From NCBI GenBank assembly GCA_006503475.1, contig RSEH01000122.1, positions 62,001 to 126,000 on the forward strand: DNA of 64,000 bases, written 5' to 3'. The first letter of the stretch is position 1; each line of letters begins with the position of its first letter. The notes under the pieces were generated by a model. That model ran no database searches and had not been told where the DNA came from. It worked only from the letters and a program-made list of their open reading frames with translations. Below are positions 45,201 through 54,723 of the stretch, piece by piece. A program made the translations under genes and the position numbers. This stretch comes from Stentor roeselii. Its lineage: Eukaryota; Ciliophora; Heterotrichea; Heterotrichida; Stentoridae.

Positions 45201-46710
45201 GTTTTCTGAAAAACTAGAAAAAGAATTAGAAATTAATGAAATTCAAGTAATTGATTCAGTAAAAAATCAAAGAAAATTCAACTTGAGTTTTTTAACTGAA
45301 AAAGAATATCGAGTTGATATTGATGACTTGAAACAAGATTCTAAAGATCAAAATTTTTATTTGAAATTCGAAAATCCTGTTTTTAGTGAAGGTGAAAGTA
45401 TTTTGTCTAAATTGGAGTATTCTTTTAAGATTAAGGCAGTGATCTCACCTGTCTTAGGCTATGCAGAGGTGATTAAGAAGATTTTAGTGAATTCTGTTGT
45501 TTTTTCTGGAGTGGCTTCAGTTATTTTTAACAGCAACAATCCTTATATATGGGTAACGATAAATACTATTCAGATATTAAGCTATTCACCACTGATAAAT
45601 ATTAAATTAACAAAGATACTGAATAGCTTCTTGATGGGATTGAGACCTTTATCATTACTTCAGGTAGATTGGATAACTTCTCGATTTTTTTATTGTGAAA
45701 CAAAATCAATAAATCCAAAATTTTATGATTACGGATTTACTTGTAGACATTTTTTGAATAATTCAGTGGAACTTATAATTTCCTTTATCGGAGGTCTGAT
45801 ATTTTTTATTTTGTTAGCATTTTTAAAGCTTATTCCAATTCCAAAACTTTCTCATTTGATAGATAAAAAACTGAAATCCTACAAATATGCTTTTTTCGTG
45901 CGTTTTTGGATTCAAGGTTTCATCGAATTATTGATACCTTCAGTTATTTCAATAAACTATGTAAATTTTACTTAGCTTTCATTATCTTCCCCAAATAACG
46001 CTATAAATACTATTGTAGCAATATTTTTAACAGTAAATTTTAGTTAGGCCCTGACACTCATAACTCCAGTCTTGGTTTTTACCTTCTACAGAACTTTAAA
46101 TTATAAAATCAGACAAAACAATGAGGAATTGTTTATGAAATATTCACCCTTACTTGATGAATTCAACACAAACTCGTGTTTACAGATTTTTTACCCAGTT
46201 TCATTTGTTGTTAAGATAACATATGTGTATTCTTGGTACTTTTTGTATGAATTTCCTTGGTATCAAGTTGCAGTTTGTGCTTTTCTGCCTATTTTTAATA
46301 TTTTTTTAGTCAAGATTTCAAAAGTATTTAAAGATAAAGGAACTGAAAGGATGTTTATTTTTTATGAAATTATAATTTTTGTTGTTTTTACTTTACTTGG
46401 GATGCTATTATTTGATGAAAATTCTAAGTATGAGGATTATATTGGATATACAACAATCGCTGTGGTTATTTTTGGTATAATTGTTGGAACGTTTGTTTCT
46501 TTAGTTGAATTTATAAAGTCCATAAAAAAGTTATGCCAAAATACAATGAATGATAAAAAAATAAACGATATTGAATCAAATAAACCTGATAAGGTTAAAA
46601 ATGATTTATGTCATTCAATCAAAAAGATAGAAGAAATCAATTTTATTCAGGTTGTTCCCTTTAATTCAAATTATCAATCAGCTAACCATTCGATGAATTT
46701 AGAAACCTAG
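42274..46710 (+). CDS. Cys-rich (furin-like repeat) multipass receptor-like protein, copy 1
   Basis: Four exons (42274-42685, 42701-45960, 45976-46032, 46048-46710) join across 15-nt introns GTAATTAATAATTAG, GTAAATTTTACTTAG and GTAAATTTTAGTTAG, giving ~1,463 aa. Residues ~1-240 look like a LamG/jelly-roll domain (GAYFQGVDYIALPPNALLP, FTGFISEFQMF). Residues ~240-970 are furin-like/growth-factor-receptor Cys repeats (C..C..CxGP...C..C.D..A.., ~50 residues each, roughly 14-15 units). A beta-rich spacer is followed by about eight membrane helices and a cytosolic tail. No signal peptide is evident at the given ATG, which is odd for a surface protein. Ciliates have many such genes; ligand and function are unknown. 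Sensory or adhesion roles are inference. Confidence 0.87.
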
Positions 46711-48216
46711 ATTAGATAAGAAATTAACAATAGATTAAAATATTCATATATCATAGAGTTTTTTGAATATTATAAATTATCACTTAAAAATTCAAATATT
46801 TACTTATCGTTGATGATGAAGGTGGAGAGAGGTTTTCAAGAGTAGAATAAAAATTATAATATATATTTTTTTTTCTTTGTTAAAATTTATGAAAACATGT
46901 GATACGAGTTTCAGTCCTAAAGTGTGAAAGATCAGTTTATATTAGTTCTATATCTGTTTCTAATATCACCTTATTCGTATGTATTTTTAAAAATAGGCTG
47001 GGTAATAAAATGTTTATATATTAAAGAAGAGTAGTGAAAACTTTCATCGAGAGAATCTATGGAATATTTTTTATTAATATTAATGGAATGAAATCTTAAG
47101 TGGTTGTTGTGAATATCAATAGTATTCTATTTATTTGATGAACATATATTTGATGATATATTCTTGTACTTATCCACAAAGTTGAGAGTATAAAACTAAT
47201 CTAAATATAATACTAACGATTATATTAATTTGAAAGGCTTAGATATCATAGTTTTAATAAAAATTGTGTCTATGATGAACTGATTTAATGAATTCAGTAA
47301 TTTTTATTGAATTAAGTTCAGAAGTGGTAATTATTAATAATACCAATTACTCAAGTTGCCTTATGTAATTAATAAAACCCTTGAAGACTCATTTAAAATT
47401 AGAAAATCAAATATTTGAAACTCTTTATAATATAAATTGAAACATCTGAGTTCCTCAATATTCACCATAAAGTGAAAATTTGATAATAGGATTATAGTTC
47501 AATAATTTTATAGCTAAACAGTATTTAATATATATGCTAAAAGCAGAGAATATAGATAATACTTAAAAAAATCAATAACTTGTCAATATATATATTGAAA
47601 TCTAACAAAAACTTAAAACTTTTCTTTTTATATTCAAATCTAACAAAAACTCCAAAAAAACTTATAATCTAAGAAAGTCCTCAAAAATTCAATTAAAACT
47701 TTTCTTTATGTATTCAAATCTAATAAAAACTCCAAAAAAACTTATAATCTAAGAAAGTCCTCAAAAATTCAATTACTTAATTTGACATATTTTTATTAAA
47801 ATTATCTAACCTCGAACAATTACGATAATATCAAATCTAAGAAAAACTTCAAAAATTTTTCTAATTTCCCCGTATTAGTATAAACAAGCACCAAGCAAAA
47901 TATCAACATCGAAAATGAGAAAATCTAAGAATTCATTCCAATACAAATTATTTGAATAAGAAAAAATAAATTTTAAGAAATTCATCCAATTCAAGTAATA
48001 ATCATCTTCATAAATTTCCTAAAATCCTAAATCCTGGTAATCAAAAAATTCAAATTCCTGAAATATGCCAACATTCGTATCAAACAATCTAAAACTATTG
48101 AAATTTCTTTATGTAAATGAAAAGGCTTCGTTTAAATAAAAGAAAATCTTAAAAGTTTTTTTGAATTTACCTAAATCAAGAATTTCTAATAAAAGTAATA
48201 ATCTCGAAGCTTAATA
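46711..48216. other. AT-rich intergenic between the two receptor paralogues
   Basis: 1.5 kb, the longest gene-free stretch in the window. It contains a two-copy 80-bp direct repeat (47615-47774) and is otherwise featureless AT-rich sequence. Confidence 0.6.
47615..47774. repeat. 80-bp tandem direct repeat, two copies
   Basis: Units 47615-47694 and 47695-47774 differ at only a few positions; each contains actccaaaaaaacttataat and agaaagtcctcaaaaattc. Shorter degenerate echoes (caaatctaa.aaaaact) lie just before and after. It has no coding potential. Confidence 0.85.
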
Positions 48217-51200
48217 ATGGATTTTCTGTCGAATAGGTTTTTGACTTCCACAGGAGACATCATAAGTTATGATCTAACAACTTCATTCGGGCAAGTGATT
48301 TATGATAATTCAGGGAGTCTTCTTCACGGCGTACTAGGTTCGACCCTTTTGGCTGAGGATGTCGACCCTATTCTCACAGACCGAGGAGGGTACTTCGAAA
48401 GTTCAAGGTACATCTGCTTACCTCCAAATGCGTTATTACCAGAAGATAGTTTGACATTAAGCAACTTTTACTCCGTTTTTTTTGCATATCTGATATCTCA
48501 AGGAACCATTTTTTCCATTTTTAATTCAGCATCAAAGAAACTTGAACTTTCATACACTTCAAATGTTTTGTCATTATCTTATAATGATGGTCTTTTATAT
48601 GGTAACTTAGAGTTATCAGTTCAATCAAGTAATTAATAAACAGATACTTGGATCCCTGTTATGGTTATTCTTAATGCACTATCTTTGAATGGCTGCTTAC
48701 TTGAAAACCTTGCAATAAAAGTTGCATTGAAGGACACTCGATTAATTTTATCTTCATTATCAGAGACTACTGTTTACAATATAAAAATCGGGAGCTCTTC
48801 ATCAGGTTTTACAGGATTTATCAGTGAATTTCACATGTTTTCAGCTTCATTTTGTCAGTCTGCTTATGATACTCATTCTTTAACTGCTTTTCCGAATGGG
48901 GACGAAAACCCTTATGTCATAAATAATGTAGAAGTTTGTGACTGCGATGATTTTTCTTGCACTGGAAGTGTTTCTAATTGCATTCGTTGTCATGATGATT
49001 GCGATCTTATGTGCTTAGGGTCATCTAATTTAGAGTGTATTGATGGTATTGGTATTTGCAAACCTTATGCTATTATAAATGGGGTTTGTGATACTTCTTC
49101 CTCTTACCTTAGTAATTGCAGAAGACAAGAATCTAGCACTATATGCCTTGCATGTGATTCTGGGTATAATCTAAGTACTGATAAAACAATTTGTTGCCCG
49201 AATGGGTACTTTGGCAGTTCAGGTGTGCCCTGTACAGCATGCGATTCTCACTGCTCCGAATGTACAGGTCCTAATTCCAACGAATGTTTAAAATGCAGTG
49301 ACTCCTTAGCAACCCTAAATTCAGGTACCTGCACATGCGAACTTGGAACATCAATCAACGGTTCATGTTTAGGATGTTTAAACGAATGTTTAACATGCAG
49401 TACATCAACAACATGCGATTCATGTAAAGACTCAAACGCGAATCTCGATTTACTTTCCCGTTGTTCATGTTTATCTGGATTCTACAAAGACCCATCAGGT
49501 TCCTGCCAATTCTGCAACATTAAATGTTCAACCTGTTCCGGAGGCCTGAGTTCTGAATGCCTGACATGTTCAGATGCGAATGCCGAGTCACTATCCGGGA
49601 CATGCACCTGCAAATCTCAGTTTTATTACAACGACGTGAGTCTTCTTTGCGAGCCATGCAGTTCAAATTGTTTATCCTGCAGCGACGATGTTCTCTGCAC
49701 CAGCTGCAAAGACCCCAACGCGGAAGTATCAGTCGTTCCAGGTCCTTGCTCGTGTAAACTCGGCTTCTTCGACAATGGCTCTTCGCCTCTGACTTGCGCG
49801 GCATGCGACCAGACCTGCAGGTCCTGTTCCGGGCCTTCGGTGAATGAATGTAATGACTGCAAGGATGCCTTGGCTTTTAAAGTCAATTCAGTCTGCAAGT
49901 GCTCTGACGGCTTTAGTTATAACAACTTGTTTCAGTGCAGTAGTTGCCATGTGGACTGCTTGACGTGTGTTGGGCTTGGTGAGGAGAATTGTAGTTTGTG
50001 TAGTGATCCTCATGCCAGCTTGGGAAGTGGTTTGAATACCTGTCAATGTGGTTCTGGGTACTTCAAACAAGGACTGATGCCTTTTAGTTGTGTTGCGTGT
50101 CATGATAGCTGTGAGACTTGCACTGATTCAGGGATTTATGCGTGCTCGTCGTGTAAAGATCAGCGAGCTTCGGTGATTCAGGGAAAATGTGAATGTCCTT
50201 TAAGGTATTTCTTGAATGGGTTGTTTTTGTGTCAGTCTTGTCATGATACTTGCCTTACTTGCTCTGGTCTCAGTGGTTCAGAGTGTCTCAGCTGCTCAGA
50301 CTCGACTATGATCTTCGCTGAAGGGGAATGTTTTTGTATGGATTCACTTTTCTTTGATTTTTTTACGAGAAAGTGCCAGAAATGTCCTGATATCTGTAAA
50401 AGTTGTATTACGGATTCGGAATGTACAAAATGTATTGATAAGGGTTTGGAACTGGTCCAGGGGAAGTGCTTTTGTAAGAATGGATTCTTTTTTGAGAATT
50501 TTGATTTGATGTGTAAACCTTGCCATTATTCATGTAGGACTTGCTCTGGAAGAGGAATATCGGATTGTTTGAGTTGTGTCGATCAAAGTGTTAGTCCTTA
50601 TCAAGGGTTTTGTGTTTGCTTGTCTGGGTACTTTATGGAAAGTAAAGATCCTATTAATTGTGGAGAATGTAATCAGGAATGTTTAGAATGCACTGGCCCT
50701 TCAAGTTCAGATTGTCTAAAATGTAGAGATGAAAACTCATTGCTAGAGTCAAATGTTTGCGTTTGCCAAGATGGGTATTTTAAAGATGAAAACTCAACAT
50801 GTATAAGCTGCCATCATTCATGTTTAACTTGTCACAACTCCACCTCAAATGACTGCATATCATGTAAGGATCAGACCTTTCTTGATTCACAAGGAATCTG
50901 TAAAAATTGCCTAGAAAACTGCGACCACTGCACAAATGTAACTAAATGCCTCCAGTGCACAGAAGGTTTTTATTTAAACGAGGAAGAAACTTGTAGTCCT
51001 TGTGATGAATCATGTCTTTCATGTTCAAATTCAGGCCCTGAATATTGTTTGACTTGTAAAAACCAAAACATTCAAATGAACTCAATTCCTGGAAGATGCA
51101 GCTGTTTACCTGGAGAATTCATTGAAAAAGCCAATCCTTTGACCTGTCATGAATGTTCTGAGTTTTGCGAGTCTTGCACTGAAACTCAATGCTTGAAGTG

Positions 51201-52797
51201 CTTTAAAGACTTTTTATTAGTTGATGAAAAATGTGAAAAAAATGAATTTTTTCTTGATTTAATAGTTTTATACAACAATTCGATTTTACTGAAGTTTTCT
51301 GAAAAACTTGTGAAAATATTGAAAGATGAAGATATTCAAATTCATGATATAAATGAAAATGAGCTTAAATTTCAATTGAGTTTCTTAGCAGAGGATGAAT
51401 ATATTGTTGAGATTATTGACTTTAAGTTAACCAGCACAGAAAAATCACTTTATTTGATTTTTAAGAAAAACGTTTATAGTAAAACAGGAAGCAGTCTTTT
51501 AAAACTTGATTATTCTTTCAATGTCAAGTCTAATAAAAAATCAACTTTAGACTACACCGAAGTAATAAAGACTATTCTTGTGAATTCAATAGTTTTTTCT
51601 GGAATAGCTTCAATTGTTTTCAATAGTAATAATCCTTATGTCTGGCTTGCGATCAACACTATTCAAATCCTCAGCTATTCACCTCTGCTGAACATAGAAA
51701 TGCCAAGTTTCCTGAGAACTTTTTTGATAGGCTTAAGACCTTTATCATTAATTCACGTGGACTGGATAACTTCTAGGTTTTTTCCTTGTAACACAAAATC
51801 AATCAATCAACAATTTTACGATTACGGCTTTGTTTGTAAGTACTTTTTCAATAATACATCTGAAATCTTTCTTTCCTTTTTTGCTGGTCTATTGATTTTC
51901 TTAGTTCTTTTACTTATTAAAATAATTCCGATACAAAAATTGACTGAAATAGTGGAAAAAAAAATGAAATCTTATAAATTTGCGTTTTTTTTAAGGTTTT
52001 GGATTCAAGGCTATATTGAATTTTTAATACCTTGTGTTATATGTATTAATTTCGTAAGATTTAAGCAGCTTGCGTTAAGTTCTCCTAGTGAGGCTTTGAA
52101 TACCATTTTCGGGATTTTTTTTACAGTAAGTTTTAGTAAGGTCCTGACTCTCATAACTCCGATTCTTCTTTTTATTTTTTACAGATCTTCAATGAGGAAA
52201 ATAAAAGAAAGAAATAATGAGCTTTTTCAGAAGTATTCGACTTTACTTGAAGAATTCAATACCAACTCCAGTATTCAGATTTTCTACCCAATTTCACTGT
52301 TGGTGAAAATTATTTATGTTTTTACTTGGTATTTTTTGTATGAATTACCGATTTTTCAAGTAGCAATTAGTGCTTTTATTCCGATTTTCAACATATTTCT
52401 AGTCAAAAATACGAAAATATATAAAGAAAAGGGAACAGAGAAGATGTTTATTTTTGAAGAATTAACTATTTTTTTTGTTTTTGCCTTGCTTGGAATGCTG
52501 TTAATAAATTTAGAATCAAAATATAAACAACTGATTGGGTATTTAATCATAGGCATAATCATACTTAGTGTTTTTGTTGGAATTTTTACCTCCATCATAG
52601 ATTTCATAAAAAAGATTAAAAATCTCTGTAAGTCTGAGAAAATTGAAAGAAGTACTAATGCGAATAAATTCGACAACTCAATGATAACTCAAAAAGATTT
52701 CAAAAAATCTTCTGATTCTTTAGAAAAAAGCAATTTTATTCAAGTTGTTCCATTCAATTCAAATTATCCTTCAGCTGCTCATTCAATTAATTATTAG
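48217..52797 (+). CDS. Cys-rich (furin-like repeat) multipass receptor-like protein, copy 2
   Basis: Paralogue of the gene at 42.3 kb, ~1,511 aa. Exons are 48217-48628, 48644-52053, 52069-52125 and 52141-52797; introns are GTAATTAATAAACAG, GTAAGATTTAAGCAG and GTAAGTTTTAGTAAG. The last two keep the frame and have no stop, so the region reads as one ORF, but copy 1 has stop-containing introns at the same two places, with matching 57-nt exons between them. The domains are the same: LamG-like N terminus, ~15 Cys-rich units (for example CSTCSGGLSSECLTCSD shared with copy 1), a beta spacer, about eight TM helices and a tail ending IQVVPFNSNYPSAAHS. Exon 1 is 412 nt in both copies. Confidence 0.87.
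52054..52068 (+). other. Frame-preserving 15-nt intron (receptor copy 2, intron 2)
   Basis: GTAAGATTTAAGCAG. The paralogue has GTAAATTTTACTTAG, which contains a stop, at the same position (45961-45975). Reading through would add VRFKQ. Confidence 0.8.
52126..52140 (+). other. Frame-preserving 15-nt intron (receptor copy 2, intron 3)
   Basis: GTAAGTTTTAGTAAG. The paralogue has GTAAATTTTAGTTAG at the same position (46033-46047). Reading through would add VSFSK. Confidence 0.8.
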
Positions 52798-52885
52798 ATA
52801 GATTAGATAACTAAGAATGAAAAGATAATTCTAAACATTCTCAAATTAACAAAATCCTACCTTATGAAACTCTTCCTTATATTTA

Positions 52886-54326
52886 ATGGAGTCCAATCAA
52901 GCCTACAAAGCACTAGACAAAATCGGTTGGGGCTCCTACAACCTAAGAGTATTCCTACAATGTAGCCTAGTAATTTTAATCAGTCCTTAGTAGTATACGA
53001 AGGCATGTTCGTAGGGATCGCTTATTTCCTTCAAGGAGCTTCAGAAGAATGGAAGACTCCTCCATTAGTCTTAGGTGTGATAGCATCTTTATACCACGTA
53101 GGAATGCTTTTCGGAAACCTAACCTGGGGCTTTTTAAGCGACAAAAAAGGAAGAAAGCTTCCATATCGAGTTGTTTCTTTAGTCGGACTACTCTCAGGTT
53201 CACTGATCTTCCTGTCAATAAACCAGTTCATGATGGCCGGGGGGATTTTTCTTCTCGGCTTCAGCATGTCAGGCGAACTCAGCTTGTCCCCGACGGTCTT
53301 TTGCGAGTTTTGCCCTCCCAACAGAAGAAATTTATTAACTTTACTTTACCTGTCTCTGAGCATCGGCGCCATCGTCGTGTCGTTAGTGGCTTTGGTCGTT
53401 GTTTATCTAAACTCATCATCTTTTTATGACTGGAGAATCATCAGCGGGTCAATGCTGGTCGTCATAATCTTTAACACGATTTCCAAGTTTTTCGTTCAAG
53501 AAACCCCTGCTTTTTTATACCGAAACAAGGAAATCAGAGAATCTGAAGAACTTTTAAATGAAATTTCTCAGAAAAACAAGAAAAAATCATTTAGTTTCGA
53601 AGAAATCTCTTCAATATTAAATGAAAATGAAAGTTTTTCAGGAAAAGATCAGTCTTTACTGACAGAGATTCAAGAAGACCCTCCGATTTCAGTGCTGGTA
53701 AAAAGACTTTTTAGTAAAAGATTGATTTTAGTAACGATTCGATTGAGTCTTGTAAGAAAAAAACAGGCAATGTGTCTTTGTCTCTTTTCCTTTGCAGGTT
53801 TCGTGAACTTTATGCCAGAACTTTTAGGATTTTTAAGCACTTCTGATGCGTATCTCGTGATAATGATTCAACAAGCTGCTGGAGTTCCTGGATCTTTACT
53901 TGGAACTTATTTAGTCAAAACAAGACTTGGAAGAAAATGGACGACTTTTTTGTCGTTGTTTATTTCAGGAGTTTTTAATGTTTTGTTTCCACTGGTTAAA
54001 GAGTTTTACTATGTAAGGGTAAATAGGCTGTTGCAACGACTTCTGTTATTTTTCTTTTTACTTATATGGGGTATTCTGCTCTTAGCACTCTTGCTGCTGA
54101 GTCGCTTCCTACTCAGGTAAGGTCCACTGGAATGAGCTTTTTTAGTATTTTTGCGAGGATTGCAGGAATTTCTGCACCGATCATCAGTGGAGTCTTGCTG
54201 CAGGAAAATCAGGAATTTTTGCTTATGTGCTTGTTTGCTGCTGCGAATATTGCTTGTGCTGTCTTGGTTACTACTTTAAAGGAAACTCGGAAAATTGAAG
54301 GGTTGAATAAGGTTGAACAGAATTAG
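52886..54326 (+). CDS. MFS transporter, SV2/SVOP-like (copy 2), with two 14-nt introns
   Basis: Paralogue of the transporter at 7.6-9.1 kb, ~470 aa. Exons 52886-52969 (84 nt), 52984-54012 (1,029 nt) and 54027-54326 (300 nt) match copy 1 (84, 1,035, 300 nt) at identical intron positions. The introns here are 14 nt (GTAATTTTAATCAG, GTAAGGGTAAATAG) and shift the frame unless removed. Features: MESNQAYKALDKIGWG start, MFS loop GFLSDKKGRK, ~12 hydrophobic segments, YSALSTLAAESLPTQVRSTG. No exon lesion is visible over 470 codons, which argues against a pseudogene, although near 54204 one residue is missing relative to copy 1. If 14-nt introns cannot be spliced, the gene is broken twice. Confidence 0.8.
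52970..52983 (+). other. 14-nt intron candidate 1
   Basis: GTAATTTTAATCAG, starting exactly 84 nt after the ATG as in copy 1. It has the GTAA start, TA followed by five nucleotides, and AG end of the local 15-nt introns, with one fewer base in the 5' half. Confidence 0.7.
54013..54026 (+). other. 14-nt intron candidate 2
   Basis: GTAAGGGTAAATAG, exactly 300 nt before the end of the gene as in copy 1. It has the same shortened layout as candidate 1. No other GT...AG choice nearby restores the frame. Confidence 0.7.
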
Positions 54327-54723
54327 TTTAGGTAGTTTTGGATATGATTTGAGTTGGTTTAAGGAGTTTATGGTTTTGTTGATGTTTAAATTGTGTTGAA
54401 TAGGTTTTAATGGGAGATAAGGTATTGCAATGCAATTTTACTAGAAATTTTACTTCAAGTTGAAAAAATATTTCATTTATTCTTAGGATATTATTTTACT
54501 CAAGTTAAGAATCTCGAAAGAATAAGCTAATTTCAATACTTGTTAGGAATGTTTTTTGTGCTTATAGTCTATATGTTTATTTTAGAAACAGATATGATAA
54601 ATATGTTTGAGGTTTAGATCATTTCGTTAAACCTTTATCTTAGATATACAGAAAGATTTTAATAGAATATCCCTACAACCATCCCAAAAAACATTTAAAC
54701 TCTTAATTTATAACGCTTTTATC
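54327..54723. other. Intergenic, G/T-rich then C/A-rich
   Basis: 397 bp. The first ~100 bp after the transporter are G/T-rich; the last ~60 bp before PKG are C/A-rich, ending TTTATAACGCTTTTATC before the ATG. No gene is seen. Confidence 0.5.

Noticed and set aside
45976-46047. In-frame TAGs in receptor copy 1 as reassigned stop codons
   Set aside because: Both TAGs lie at the ends of 15-nt introns, and genes here end in TAA, TAG and TGA, so the standard code holds.
52886-54326. Calling MFS copy 2 a pseudogene because of two frame breaks
   Set aside because: Both breaks coincide exactly with the intron positions of the paralogue and carry intron signals; exons are otherwise intact.
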